Positions 18,629-27,783 of a stretch of DNA of 62,235 bases are shown here, piece by piece. Location: assembly GCF_900168265.1 (NCBI RefSeq), contig NZ_FVZF01000023.1:1-62235 (forward strand), written 5' to 3'. The DNA is from Salegentibacter salarius. Lineage in GTDB: Bacteria; Bacteroidota; Bacteroidia; Flavobacteriales; Flavobacteriaceae. The notes beneath the pieces were generated by a model. It was not told the DNA's origin, searched no databases, and worked only from the letters and a program-made list of their open reading frames with translations. Every line of letters begins with the position of its first letter. Within the stretch, counting starts at the first letter, position 1. The position numbers and the translations under genes are program-made.

Positions 18629-19405
18629 ATGGAATTAAACTTAACCAAACCCATTTGTTTTTTTGACCTGGAAACTACAGGAACAAATGTGGCGAAAGAC
18701 CGTATTGTAGAAATTGCCATTTTTAAAGTTTTTCCCAACGGAAACAAGGAAAGCAAAACCTGGCTGGTGAATCCTGAAATGCCTATTCCCAAAGAAGTTG
18801 TTGCTATTCACGGGATTTCAGATGAAAAAGTAGCTAATGAGCCTACTTTTAAAGAACTTTCTTCGCAGGTTCATGATATGATAAAAGGATGCGATCTTGG
18901 AGGTTATAATTCTAATCGTTTTGATATTCCTTTGTTGGTAGAAGAACTTTTACGGGCCGGAGTAGATTTTGAAATGAAAAACGTGGTGGCAGTAGATGTT
19001 CAAACCATTTTTCATAAAAAAGAACAAAGAACTTTAGCAGCTGCTTATCAGTTTTACTGCGGAAAAGATCTAATAGACGCCCACAGTGCCGAAGCTGATA
19101 CTACGGCTACTTACGAAGTTTTAAAATCTCAATTAGACCGCTATGAAGATTTGCAAAATGATATGAAATACCTGGCCGATTATTCTTCCAGGAAACGTTT
19201 TGCTGATTTCGCAGGATTTATTGCGTTCGATAAAAAAGGAGAAGAAGTTTTTGCTTTCGGAAAATTTAAAGGTAAAAATGTAGAAAAAGTACTGGAAGAC
19301 GAACCCGGTTATTACGGTTGGATCCAGAATGCCGATTTCCCGCTGTACACCAAAAAAGTGCTTACCGCTATAAAGCTAAGAAAGCTGAATAATAAATTGT
19401 CCTAA
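18629..19405 (+). CDS. DnaQ-like 3'-5' exonuclease (DEDDh) with FGKxKG C-terminal segment
   Basis: A 258-residue protein. Residues 1-175 form a DEDDh exonuclease: FFDLETTG (first Asp and Glu), GYNSNRFDIPLL (second Asp) and DAHSAEADTTATYEVL (His and last Asp). The remaining 80 residues carry FAFGKFKGKNVEKVLEDEPGY and a following WIQNADF, a small motif often fused to such nucleases in Bacteroidota that resembles DUF3820. It is often annotated as a polymerase III epsilon-like subunit, but a role in repair or RNA turnover is equally possible. First gene of a tight rightward block, 6 nt before the next gene. Confidence 0.85.
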   Translation: MELNLTKPICFFDLETTGTNVAKDRIVEIAIFKVFPNGNKESKTWLVNPEMPIPKEVVAIHGISDEKVANEPTFKELSSQVHDMIKGCDLGGYNSNRFDIPLLVEELLRAGVDFEMKNVVAVDVQTIFHKKEQRTLAAAYQFYCGKDLIDAHSAEADTTATYEVLKSQLDRYEDLQNDMKYLADYSSRKRFADFAGFIAFDKKGEEVFAFGKFKGKNVEKVLEDEPGYYGWIQNADFPLYTKKVLTAIKLRKLNNKLS

Positions 19406-19411
19406 TAAGCA

Positions 19412-20367
19412 ATGAAGCAAACCTTTATCGTACTGTTTTTGCTGTGCTGCAAGTTTTCTATAGCCCAGGAAAATCGTGTGGTAGGTCAGGTGGTAGATGC
19501 CGTTACTTCGCAAGCCTTAGCCTATGTGAATATTGTTTTAGAGGAAGAACATAAAGGCACTTCTACAGATGCGCAGGGAAGATTTTCTTTTGTATTAAAA
19601 GGTGTCGATACTTCAGCTAGCTTAAAATTTAGTTATGTAGGTTTTAAAACAAAGAATATAAAGCTCGCCGATCTTAATAGCAGGGTTGTAAAATTGGACC
19701 CAGCTGTAAATTCACTTTCTGAAGTTCAGTTATATAATATCACCGAAAATAATTCTGAAAAGATCAATGATTTCCGCGGAAGGGAAAGTATAGGTTTGGG
19801 GAATTTTAGCGGCGGACAGTTTCCAAGTATGGTAGCGCGCTACTATACAAGACCCGAAAATTTTAAGGCAGGCTGTTTTTTGGAGGAGGTAGAGGTGAGG
19901 TTTTTTTCTACTGATATAAAAATGAATAAAAAATCGAAATTCAGGTTAAGAATACTAGAAGTTGGCGAAGACGGAAAACCAAATGGAGACTTGTTAACCT
20001 CGAATTTAATTATAGAACGCGGCGATCACCGTTTTAAAACTAAAATTCCAATGCTTAGGTATCGAATTCCCATACCAAAAGAAGGTTTTTTTTAGCGGTA
20101 GAACATTTGTTTATTGAAGAAAACAAGTATATTGAAGAAAAAGACTACCGTGTTTATAGGCAAACCGATACGCTTATTTACGAAGATTTTAAGGTAGTTA
20201 AATATTTACCGGTTTTTAAAGGTGTGCTGGAAGAGGAGGATGAAAATTTCAATTCATTTTTTAAGGATACTAATGGTTGGAAAAAAATGAATAAATTAGA
20301 TAATTCTCATTCGGTTTTTAAAGGAGAACTTCCGGCGCCGGCCTTTAAAATCACCCTAACCGATTAA
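19412..20367 (+). pseudogene. CarboxypepD_reg-like domain protein, interrupted by a one-base frameshift
   Basis: The first frame (19412-20095) has a signal peptide ending FSIAQE, a CarboxypepD_reg-like domain (ALAYVNIVLEEEHKGTSTD, then LKFSYVGFKTKNI) and a family-specific C-terminal half, but stops right after PKEGFF. One extra T in the T8 run at 20085-20092 would give PKEGFFLAVEHLFIEEN and join the second frame (to 20367), giving 318 residues, a normal end for this Bacteroidota family. So a single T was lost, or the run is miscounted. The envelope protein's role is unknown. Confidence 0.8.
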
Positions 20368-20377
20368 TTATTGAAGC

Positions 20378-20992
20378 ATGAAGATAATTTGTATAGGTAG
20401 AAATTATACCGATCATATTTCTGAATTACAGAATGAAAAACCAGAAGATCCGGTGATCTTTCTAAAACCTGATACTTCCATTTTATTAAAAAAACAGCCT
20501 TTTTTTATACCAGATTTTTCTGAAGAAGTACATTATGAAGTAGAAGTTTTGGTAAAGATCAAAAAAGTAGGAAAACATATTCAGGAGAAATTTGCTCATA
20601 AATATTATGATGAAATTGGCCTTGGGATAGATTTTACCGCCAGAGATCTTCAGCAAAAATTAAAGGAAAAAGGTTTGCCATGGGAAAAGGCAAAAGCGTT
20701 TGATGGCGCCGCAGTTATAGGCGAAAAATGGTTAGCTAAAGATTCGGTAGCCGATATAAATATGCTTAACTTTAGTTTAGAGAATAACGGAGAAACTGTT
20801 CAGAAAGGCAACACAGAGTTTATGCTTTGGAAAATTGATGAACTAATTGCTTATGTTTCCCAATTTTTCACCTTAAAAATAGGCGATATTATATTTACAG
20901 GAACCCCGGCCGGAGTTGGCAAGGTTTCCGCAGAAGATAGATTGACAGGTTTTATAGAAGACAAACAAATTTTTTCAATTCAAACAAAATAG
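20378..20992 (+). CDS. Fumarylacetoacetate hydrolase (FAH) family protein
   Basis: A 204-residue protein of the short FAH fold (YcgM/FAHD1-like). It begins MKIICIGRNYTDHISEL, then PEDPVIFLKPDTSIL; the metal-binding acids are in VHYEVEVLVKI, and GLGIDFTARDLQQKLKEKGLPWEKAKAFDGAA is the best-known family block. It ends IGDIIFTGTPAGVGKV. Small FAH proteins act as acylpyruvate hydrolases or oxaloacetate decarboxylases in a Mg-dependent way; substrate here is unproven. It lies 10 nt after the frameshifted gene and 4 nt before the Hpt gene. Confidence 0.88.
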   Translation: MKIICIGRNYTDHISELQNEKPEDPVIFLKPDTSILLKKQPFFIPDFSEEVHYEVEVLVKIKKVGKHIQEKFAHKYYDEIGLGIDFTARDLQQKLKEKGLPWEKAKAFDGAAVIGEKWLAKDSVADINMLNFSLENNGETVQKGNTEFMLWKIDELIAYVSQFFTLKIGDIIFTGTPAGVGKVSAEDRLTGFIEDKQIFSIQTK

Positions 20993-20996
20993 CGAT

Positions 20997-21338
20997 ATGA
21001 GCAACTACAATTTAAGTGAAGTTAAAGAAATGGCCGGTGGTGACGATGATTTCATGAAGGTGGTGGTGCAGACTTTTTTAGAGGAAATTCCGCCAGATGT
21101 AGAGGCGATGAACGATGCTATTTCTAATGATAACCCAACGCTTGCTTATCAATATGCCCATAAAATGAAACCAAACTTGCAACTTTTTGGTTTAGAACTT
21201 ATGGAAGAAGTAAAAGTGATAGAATCCTGGGCAAAAGCCGGGAAGAAAAAAGACGATGTGCCTGAAGCGGCCACTAAGATCACCAAAAAGGTAAATGTGG
21301 CCAGTATTGCCCTTAAAAGAGATTTTGAGCTGGAATGA
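20997..21338 (+). CDS. Histidine phosphotransfer (Hpt) domain protein
   Basis: A 113-residue all-helical protein. His55, in [18 protein letters not shown], sits in the conserved A-H-K-x-K-x-N context of Hpt phosphoacceptor sites. It would relay phosphate between a hybrid kinase and a response regulator; no kinase or regulator is in the window, so partners are encoded elsewhere. Its stop codon overlaps the cinA start (ATGA), so the two are translationally coupled. Its presence in this housekeeping block is a conserved flavobacterial arrangement as far as I recall. Confidence 0.85.
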   Translation: MSNYNLSEVKEMAGGDDDFMKVVVQTFLEEIPPDVEAMNDAISNDNPTLAYQYAHKMKPNLQLFGLELMEEVKVIESWAKAGKKKDDVPEAATKITKKVNVASIALKRDFELE

Positions 21339-22597
21339 AAGCAGAGATAATTACCATTGGAGATGAGATCCTTATCGGGCAGATCGTAGATACCAATTCA
21401 GCTTTTATCGCGAAAGAACTCAATAAAATTGGGATCTCGGTAAAACAAATTTCTACGGTAGAAGATGAGAAAAGTCATATCCTGGAAGCTTTAAACGAAG
21501 CCAAAGTTCGAGCCGATATCATAATCATTACCGGTGGATTAGGACCTACCAAAGACGATATTACTAAAGATTGTTTATGTGAATTTTTTGAGGACAAACT
21601 CGTGAAAAACGAGGAGGTGCTCAAACATATAGAATTTCTCTTTGAGAAATATATAGACACTCCAATTTCCGATCTAAATAGAAAACAAGCCATGTTGCCG
21701 TCAAAAGCTTTGGCCTTGATGAACAAATTCGGAACAGCGCCCGGAATGTGGTTTGAAAGTGAAGGCAAAGCTTATGTGTCTTTGCCTGGTGTGCCATTCG
21801 AAATGAAAGCTTTGATTGAAGATGAGGTAATACCACGGCTTCAGCAAAATTTTAAAAGGCCGGTGATCTTGCATAAAACCGTTTTAACCTACGGAATGGG
21901 AGAGAGCGCCATTGCTGATAAAATTGAAGCCTGGGAAGATGGCTTGCCGCCATATATCAGGTTGGCTTATTTGCCAAATTTGGGGCGCGTACGTTTGCGC
22001 TTAACTGCTAAAGGCGACAATGAAGAACATCTAAAGAATAGTGTAGAAAGTCTTATTAGCGATCTTCATAGTATTATTGGCGACATCATTGTAGGTTATG
22101 AAGATGATGAACCGGTGGAAATACAAATTTCAAGATTACTTTTAAAGAACAAAGCGACCATTGCTACAGCCGAAAGTTGTACAGGAGGAAGATTGGGTAG
22201 TTTATTTGCGACCCCACCGGGGGCTTCCAATTATTACAAAGGCAGTGTGGTGAGTTATGCCACGAGTTCTAAAGTAGATGTGCTGAAAATTGATAAGAAG
22301 TTAATCGAAGAACATTCTGTAGTAAGCGAAGAAGTAGCTATGGCTATGGCTAAAAATGTTCGGGAGATCTTTAAAACCGATTATGCGATCTCTACCACTG
22401 GAAATGCCGGCCCGGCTAAAGGCGATAGCGATGCCGATATTGGCACTGTATTTATAGGAATTGCAACCCCAGATAAAGTTTATGCTAAAAAATTCACCTT
22501 TGGGAATCATCGCGATAAAGTGATTGGCAAAGCGGTAAATAAGAGTATTGAATTGATTAGGGAAGAACTGTTTCAGGAGGTTAAAACGCATCCATAA
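21335..22597 (+). CDS. cinA: CinA, nicotinamide-nucleotide amidase / MoCF-domain protein
   Basis: A 420-residue protein of standard CinA length. The N-terminal MoCF-like domain has [17 protein letters not shown] and [13 protein letters not shown]; the C-terminal amidase domain (about 260-420) has [15 protein letters not shown] with the catalytic Ser, YKGSVVSYA and [16 protein letters not shown]. CinA deamidates NMN in the pyridine nucleotide cycle and the N-terminal domain hydrolyses ADP-ribose in some homologues. It starts on the ATGA overlap with the Hpt gene. Confidence 0.94.
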   Translation: MKAEIITIGDEILIGQIVDTNSAFIAKELNKIGISVKQISTVEDEKSHILEALNEAKVRADIIIITGGLGPTKDDITKDCLCEFFEDKLVKNEEVLKHIEFLFEKYIDTPISDLNRKQAMLPSKALALMNKFGTAPGMWFESEGKAYVSLPGVPFEMKALIEDEVIPRLQQNFKRPVILHKTVLTYGMGESAIADKIEAWEDGLPPYIRLAYLPNLGRVRLRLTAKGDNEEHLKNSVESLISDLHSIIGDIIVGYEDDEPVEIQISRLLLKNKATIATAESCTGGRLGSLFATPPGASNYYKGSVVSYATSSKVDVLKIDKKLIEEHSVVSEEVAMAMAKNVREIFKTDYAISTTGNAGPAKGDSDADIGTVFIGIATPDKVYAKKFTFGNHRDKVIGKAVNKSIELIREELFQEVKTHP

Positions 22598-22875
22598 GAG
22601 CTTAAATTTCGGTTTAAAAGTTTAAATTTGCCTTCTGGAAGATTTGAAATTCAGAAGTTTAAATATTTTTGAACAACCTGAATTGCTAAAATTTAAACGA
22701 ACCTATATATTGAGATCCTTCCAACAGGAGGTAAACAGCGAGTTTCCGGCTAAAAGATTGGATGGCCGGGAAAATTTCAGAAACCTTGAATATTTTTTTA
22801 AATTAATATTGTTTGTTAGGTGAAAAAATCGTTAATTTGCAGCCTGTTTTGAAATAACGAGAAAAGAATAGAGCA

Positions 22876-23115
22876 ATGTCAAGAGTTTGTGAACTTACTG
22901 GTAAAAGAGCAATGGTTGGGAACAATGTTTCTCACGCTATGAACAAAACCAAACGTAGATTTAATGCCAATTTGGTAAAGAAACGTTTTTTTATTCCTGA
23001 GGAAGATAAATGGGTCACTTTAAAGGTATCTACATCTGCACTTAAAGATATTAATAAAAAAGGCATCTCTGCCGTAATTAAAGAGGCAAGAGAAAAAGGA
23101 TTTTTGAAAAAATAA
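22876..23115 (+). CDS. rpmB: 50S ribosomal protein bL28
   Basis: A 79-residue protein starting MSRVCELTGKRAMVGNNVSH, then NKTKRRFNANL, the bL28 signature (C-x-x-TGK and the N-x-T-x-R-x-F block). First gene of a ribosomal-protein cluster followed by rpmG, a DUF4295 gene and ftsY. The 278-nt leader contains A/T-rich sequence and a -7-like box (TAATTTG near 22836) but no defined regulatory fold that I could identify. Confidence 0.96.
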   Translation: MSRVCELTGKRAMVGNNVSHAMNKTKRRFNANLVKKRFFIPEEDKWVTLKVSTSALKDINKKGISAVIKEAREKGFLKK

Positions 23116-23140
23116 TCCTTAAGCATAAAAACACATTACA

Positions 23141-23323
23141 ATGGCAAAGAAAGGAAACAGGGTACAGGTTATACTAGAGTGTACAGAGCATAAAGCTACC
23201 GGACAACCGGGAACATCAAGATACATTACTACCAAGAATAAAAAGAATACGCCGGACAGGATGGAATTAAAGAAATTTAATCCAATCCTTAAGAAAATGA
23301 CGGTTCATAAAGAGATAAAATAA
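23141..23323 (+). CDS. rpmG: 50S ribosomal protein bL33
   Basis: A 60-residue protein ([18 protein letters not shown], then [24 protein letters not shown]). It has only one Cys, so it is the zinc-free (C-minus) form of bL33. It lies 25 nt after rpmB and 6 nt before the DUF4295 gene, within one operon. Confidence 0.95.
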   Translation: MAKKGNRVQVILECTEHKATGQPGTSRYITTKNKKNTPDRMELKKFNPILKKMTVHKEIK

Positions 23324-23329
23324 TAAGTT

Positions 23330-23482
23330 ATGGCTAAGAAATCAGTAGCATCGATACAAACAGGGTCTAAGAGATTGACCAAAGCAATAAAAATGGTTAA
23401 ATCTCCAAAGTCTGGTGCCTATACTTTTGTTGAACAAATTATGGCTCCGGAAGACGTGAACGACTTTTTGAAGAAAAAGTAA
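23330..23482 (+). CDS. DUF4295 small basic protein, probable Bacteroidota ribosomal protein (bL38 candidate)
   Basis: A 50-residue basic protein read directly from the sequence: it starts MAKKSVASIQTGSKRLTKAI and ends APEDVNDFLKKK. This is the DUF4295 family, found in Bacteroidota right after rpmB and rpmG. A Bacteroidota-specific large-subunit protein named bL38 was described from the Flavobacterium johnsoniae ribosome; I believe it is this family but cannot check. Size, charge and operon position support a ribosomal role. It is easily missed by gene finders with a length cut-off. A terminator follows. Confidence 0.85.
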   Translation: MAKKSVASIQTGSKRLTKAIKMVKSPKSGAYTFVEQIMAPEDVNDFLKKK

Positions 23483-23513
23483 TTCGAGCAAACTTCCTTG
23501 AAAACATTTACGA

Positions 23514-23545
23514 AGCCGTCTGGATAATCTCTGGACGGCTTTTTG
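23514..23545 (+). terminator. Terminator of the rpmB-rpmG-DUF4295 operon
   Basis: AGCCGTC (23514-23520) pairs with GACGGCT (23534-23540), followed by TTTTG and more T. It separates the ribosomal genes from ftsY. Confidence 0.8.
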
Positions 23546-23548
23546 TTT

Positions 23549-23645
23549 TTACTCGATAATCGAGATTTAAATATTCCTGGATTTATCTCGAAATTGTAAA
23601 TTAGTCTTCTTAATGCTCCGTGGGCTGGCCTCGAAGTAATTTACG
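23549..23645. repeat. Family E element, short form
   Basis: Starts TTACTCGATAATCGAGATTT like the full-length copy at 15029, continues with the shared AATGCTCCGTGGGCT / CTCGAAGT core and ends in AATTTACG. It lies between the operon terminator and ftsY, where it may contribute or displace promoter sequence. Confidence 0.65.
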
Positions 23646-23711
23646 TATATTTACAACGAAAAATTTCGGAAGCGCATTTCCGGAGTTTGTTGATTTTAAA
23701 CCTTCCAAAAA

Positions 23712-24665
23712 ATGAGTTTATTTAAAAAGATATTTTCAAAAGACAAAAAGGAAAACCTGGATAAAGGGCTGGAGAAATCTAAGACCAGCTTTATGTCTAA
23801 GATGAGTAAGGCTGTAGCCGGAAAATCTAAAGTAGATGAAGAGGTTTTAGATGATCTAGAAGATGTATTAATTAGTAGTGACCTAGGCGTGGCTACCACT
23901 ATTAAGGTGATTAATAGAATTGAAGAACGAGTGGCTCGCGATAAATACCTGGGCACAGAGGAGCTTAACAAAATACTTCGCGAAGAGATTGCCGGGTTAC
24001 TTTCAGAAACCGAAACCGGGGAAGCCGCAAATATCCAGTTGCCAGATGTAAAACCGTACGTAATTATGGTAGTTGGTGTAAATGGTGTGGGGAAAACCAC
24101 TACAATCGGGAAACTTGCACATCAATTTAAAAGTGCCGGTAAAAAAGTAGTTTTAGGAGCTGCCGATACCTTTAGAGCAGCTGCAATAGACCAGTTACAA
24201 ATCTGGGCCGATAGAACCGATGTGCCAATTGTACGTCAAAAAATGGGAAGCGATCCGGCTTCCGTAGCTTTTGATACCGTACAAAGTGCTGTAAAACAAG
24301 GTGCCGATGTTGTATTAATAGATACCGCCGGGAGATTGCATAATAAGGTGAATTTAATGAACGAGTTATCCAAGGTAAAACGTGTAATGCAAAAGGTGAT
24401 TCCTAATGCGCCTCACGAAGTCTTATTGGTTTTAGATGGTTCTACAGGTCAGAATGCTTTTGAGCAGGCAAAACAGTTTACAGCGGCTACAGAGGTGACT
24501 TCACTTGCTGTCACAAAGCTGGATGGAACGGCAAAAGGCGGTGTGGTAATTGGCATTAGCGATCAATTTCAAATTCCTGTGAAATATATTGGAGTAGGCG
24601 AGGGTATTGAAGACTTACAGGTTTTTAATAAATATGAATTTGTAGATTCTTTCTTTAAACAATAA
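23712..24665 (+). CDS. ftsY: Signal recognition particle receptor FtsY
   Basis: A 317-residue SRP GTPase. The helical N domain covers about 20-95; the G domain has GVNGVGKTTTIGKLA (G1), DTFRAAAIDQL, VLIDTAGRLHNKVNLM (G3), VTKLDGTAKGGVV (G4) and YIGVGEGIEDLQVF at the end. It lacks the long acidic A domain of E. coli FtsY; a short basic N-terminus is usual in Bacteroidota. It docks SRP-bound ribosomes at the inner membrane, working with the SRP RNA at 2356. Confidence 0.96.
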   Translation: MSLFKKIFSKDKKENLDKGLEKSKTSFMSKMSKAVAGKSKVDEEVLDDLEDVLISSDLGVATTIKVINRIEERVARDKYLGTEELNKILREEIAGLLSETETGEAANIQLPDVKPYVIMVVGVNGVGKTTTIGKLAHQFKSAGKKVVLGAADTFRAAAIDQLQIWADRTDVPIVRQKMGSDPASVAFDTVQSAVKQGADVVLIDTAGRLHNKVNLMNELSKVKRVMQKVIPNAPHEVLLVLDGSTGQNAFEQAKQFTAATEVTSLAVTKLDGTAKGGVVIGISDQFQIPVKYIGVGEGIEDLQVFNKYEFVDSFFKQ

Positions 24666-24745
24666 ACCAGTTTGATGCTGGAAACAAATAATTTGAATTG
24701 CTATAAGTAGCGAATTACTTTGCTCCCTTTGAAATTTATAATTAG

Positions 24746-26368
24746 ATGAAAAAACTTTTATTCCTTCTTTTACTTCCGGCTTTAATTTCCTGCGGAAACG
24801 ATCAAAAATCTAAAGAAAATCTCGAAAATAATCCTGAAACAGATTCGCTAGAAACTGAAAAGGAAATGGAATTTAAAGTTTTAGATTCTAAGAATATTTC
24901 CCAGGATTCTTTATGGGCACCTTTTAAAAGCGATTTAGCTCAATTTTCTGAAGAAAAATATAACGAGCTGAAACCGCTTATTTTTGATAAGAATATTCCC
25001 GAAATCCAGTCGGCTATTAAAAATGGAAAGCTTACTTATAAAGAACTTTCCCTGTTCTATCTCTATAGAATTCAGCAATTTGACCGCGAAAATGAACTTT
25101 CTTTAAATTCGGTGATTTCCTTAAATCCTAATTTACTTGAAGAGGCAGAGAGAAAGGATGAGGAGCTCAAAAATGCTGCAGAAAATCACCCTATTTACGG
25201 AATTCCGATTTTGCTTAAAGATAATATCAATACAGAAAATATGGCGACTACCGCCGGGGCTTTAGCTTTGGAAAATAACCACACCGAAGATGCTTTTATT
25301 GTTCAGAAATTAAAAGAAAACGGTGCGCTAATTTTAGGGAAAGCCAATCTAAGCGAATGGGCTTATTTCTTTTGTAACGATTGCCCAAGCGGATATTCAG
25401 CAGTTGGAGGACAGACTTTAAACCCTTACGGTAGAAAGATTTTTGATACCGGTGGTTCCAGTTCGGGTAGTGCTGTTGCCGTGGCTGCTAATTTGGCTCC
25501 GGTAGCGGTAGGATCAGAGACTTCTGGTTCAATTCTTTCACCTTCAAGTCAAAACTCTGTGGTAGGTTTAAAACCTACGATCGGGAATTTAAGTCGGGGT
25601 GGGATTGTTCCTATTTCGAGTTACCTGGATACGCCCGGGCCAATCACAAAATCTGTGATAGACAACGCGATCATGTATTCAGCAATGATCGGTGAAGATA
25701 AAGAAGACGCTGCGTCAGTAGAAGTGAAAAACGCTGATTTTAATCTTGAAAATCAAAACCTGGAAGGAAAACGCTTCGGCGCTTTTAAAGAATTAATGGA
25801 AGATTCCCTTTATTATCGTGCTGTGCAGGATTTAAAAGATTTAGGAGCTGAAATTGTAGAATTTGAAGCCGAAGAAGTTCAAATGGATAATTTTCTTCGC
25901 TTATTAAGCCTGGATATGAAAAAAGATCTGCCTGAATATTTTGAAAAATATGGTGGTGAAACCGGTTTTTCTTCCGTAGATGATATTGTGAAATTCAATA
26001 ATGAAGATTCTACCGCAAGAATGCCTTATGGACAGTCTTTATTTACCGGAATCATAGAAGATTCAGCAGATAATGCTACCCTGGATTCCATAAAAACTGA
26101 ATTAAGCGCAAAGGGTAAAAAGTATTTTGATGCTCCAATGAAAGAGCACAATTTAGATGGAATTTTATCTATCAATAATTATCATGCCGGTTTTGCCGCG
26201 GTAGCTCATTATCCTGCTATTACTGTTCCTATGGGTTATAACGAAGAGGGTGCGCCAAAAGGCTTGACTTTCTTTGCAAAAACATCTGAAGAAGATAAGT
26301 TATACCAATGGGCATTAGCTTTCGAAAATGCTACTAATCGCCGGAGATCTCCAGAAAATTACGAGTAA
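24746..26368 (+). CDS. Amidase-signature family enzyme, lipoprotein
   Basis: A 540-residue protein with a lipoprotein signal (LPALISCGND). After a charged linker (17-60) comes the amidase-signature domain: GIPILLKDNINT holds the catalytic Lys and FDTGGSSSGSAVAVAANLAP the Ser-cisSer-Lys partners, with GSETSGSILSPSSQNSVVGL following. These enzymes hydrolyse amides; secreted lipoprotein forms in Bacteroidota are of unknown substrate (cell-wall or exogenous amides). The next gene begins on the base after its stop codon, so they are co-transcribed. Confidence 0.88.
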   Translation: MKKLLFLLLLPALISCGNDQKSKENLENNPETDSLETEKEMEFKVLDSKNISQDSLWAPFKSDLAQFSEEKYNELKPLIFDKNIPEIQSAIKNGKLTYKELSLFYLYRIQQFDRENELSLNSVISLNPNLLEEAERKDEELKNAAENHPIYGIPILLKDNINTENMATTAGALALENNHTEDAFIVQKLKENGALILGKANLSEWAYFFCNDCPSGYSAVGGQTLNPYGRKIFDTGGSSSGSAVAVAANLAPVAVGSETSGSILSPSSQNSVVGLKPTIGNLSRGGIVPISSYLDTPGPITKSVIDNAIMYSAMIGEDKEDAASVEVKNADFNLENQNLEGKRFGAFKELMEDSLYYRAVQDLKDLGAEIVEFEAEEVQMDNFLRLLSLDMKKDLPEYFEKYGGETGFSSVDDIVKFNNEDSTARMPYGQSLFTGIIEDSADNATLDSIKTELSAKGKKYFDAPMKEHNLDGILSINNYHAGFAAVAHYPAITVPMGYNEEGAPKGLTFFAKTSEEDKLYQWALAFENATNRRRSPENYE

Positions 26369-26650
26369 ATGAAGCAACGAAATTTAAAAGCGCTAATAAG
26401 TAAGATCATTTTATTTTACAGTATTTTTTATGGTGCGATGAAGATCATTGCGGTGTTATTTAGTGATGCCTGGCCCTTGCCAAATCTTATTATGGCTATT
26501 CCTTTTGTGGTCTTTGCGGTAATAGGTGGAATTATGCTAAAAAGAGATAGCTACTCCTGGGTGTATGTAGCTGCCGGTGTAATTATAATCAGTATTGTGC
26601 GTTATTACGAAATACAATGGTTGCAGCAATTGCATCAGTATTTTAGTTAA
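26369..26650 (+). CDS. Small three-helix membrane protein
   Basis: A 93-residue protein with three hydrophobic segments (about 10-30, 38-57 and 62-82) and a positively charged N-terminus. No family is recognised. It directly abuts the amidase gene (TAAATG), suggesting an operon, though no functional link is visible. Confidence 0.6.
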   Translation: MKQRNLKALISKIILFYSIFYGAMKIIAVLFSDAWPLPNLIMAIPFVVFAVIGGIMLKRDSYSWVYVAAGVIIISIVRYYEIQWLQQLHQYFS

Positions 26651-26693
26651 TGTATGTCTGTTTTTACTTATAAGATCAAAATCATTAATAAAT

Positions 26694-26810
26694 CGTCATG
26701 CTGAATTTATTTCAGCATCTAACATAGCAATACGATACACTCAACTTAGATCTCCGAATAAATTTCGGAGCAGGCTCTGAAACATCCCGAAGCGTCGGGA
26801 CAGGATGACG
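26694..26810. repeat. Family A palindromic repeat, copy 2 (compound)
   Basis: Begins CGTCATGCTGAA and ends CAGGATGACG. Inside are three stems: ATGCTGAA/TTTCAGCAT, TCTCCGAA/TTTCGGAG and TCCCGA/TCGGGA. The middle TCTCCGAATAAATTTCGGAG segment recurs in copy 4 (46938), so copies are mosaics of interchangeable hairpins. Confidence 0.8.
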
Positions 26811-26854
26811 ACCATTTTAAATTATGACTTTTTACGGAGAACAAATCTATTACT

Positions 26855-27715
26855 ATGAAACCTGAAAAGAAGTATCCTTCGGAAGTTTATTTAAACGGAA
26901 AATGGCTAAAACCAGATGAAGCTTTTGTTTCGGTTTTTGACCGGGCGTTTATGTTTGGCGATGGTGTTTATGAAGTAACTCCATTTTATAAAGGCAAAGC
27001 TTTTAAGTTGAAGGAGCACCTAAAACGCCTTCAATATTCCCTGGATCAAATACAAGTAGCTTTTGATGCATTTTCATTGGAGAATTTGATGTATGAAGCC
27101 TTAGACCGCCTTAATCTAAATGAAACAGATGCTGCGGTTTATATCCAGGTAAGTAGGGGAACTGCAGCCAGAAGTCACTTTGTTCCCGAAAAGATTGAAA
27201 CCAGTATTTTACTGTATGCTTTTCCAGTGACCCTGGAAGGTTTTGAAAAAAAGACCTGGGATGTTATGGCTACTGAAGATAAACGCTGGCATCGTTGTGA
27301 TATTAAATCGACAGCGCTACTGGCGAATGTGATGGCCAACGAAGAAGCTATTGCTGCTGGTTTTGCTGAAAACCTGCTGGTACGCAAAGGATATTTTACC
27401 GAAGGTTCACACTCCAGCCTGTTTTTTGTAAAATACGGTGTGCTCCATACTCATCCCGAAGGTCCCGAGATTCTCTCTGGCGTTACTCGTGCAGAAGTGA
27501 TTAATATTTGTGCCGACTTAAACATAAAGGTAGTTGAAAAAGCGGTGCATATTGATGAACTGGTAGAGGTAGAAGAAATTTTTGTCACCGGCACCACCAC
27601 GCAGATTATTCCTGTAAGCTCCATTACCCACAAGAATAAAAAAGTTTATACCGCCAGAAAGGATAGTATTACCAGGAAATTACAAAAGGTTTTTATTGAA
27701 AGGACTAGAGGCTAA
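26855..27715 (+). CDS. Class IV PLP aminotransferase (D-amino-acid transaminase-like)
   Basis: A 286-residue fold-type IV enzyme. FDRAFMFGDGVYEVTPFY is the usual N-terminal signature, the PLP lysine is in CDIKSTALLANVMANEEA, and FTEGSHSSLFFV with the later GVTRAEVINI and VEEIFVTGTTTQIIPV complete the cofactor site. The EGS-x-S pattern favours D-alanine transaminase over branched-chain transaminase or ADC lyase. It may supply D-amino acids for peptidoglycan, which would fit the nearby transglycosylase gene, but they are convergent. Start ATG 26855 is preceded by a family A repeat. Confidence 0.88.
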   Translation: MKPEKKYPSEVYLNGKWLKPDEAFVSVFDRAFMFGDGVYEVTPFYKGKAFKLKEHLKRLQYSLDQIQVAFDAFSLENLMYEALDRLNLNETDAAVYIQVSRGTAARSHFVPEKIETSILLYAFPVTLEGFEKKTWDVMATEDKRWHRCDIKSTALLANVMANEEAIAAGFAENLLVRKGYFTEGSHSSLFFVKYGVLHTHPEGPEILSGVTRAEVINICADLNIKVVEKAVHIDELVEVEEIFVTGTTTQIIPVSSITHKNKKVYTARKDSITRKLQKVFIERTRG

Positions 27716-27783
27716 TGTTTGCTATACATAAGAGACATTTTTTTAAGAGACAGAATGATTTATCACCAGTTTCAAGACAGAAT

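Noticed and set aside
26595-26780. ORF overlapping the end of the small membrane protein
   Set aside because: It reads into family A copy 2 and has no family pattern.
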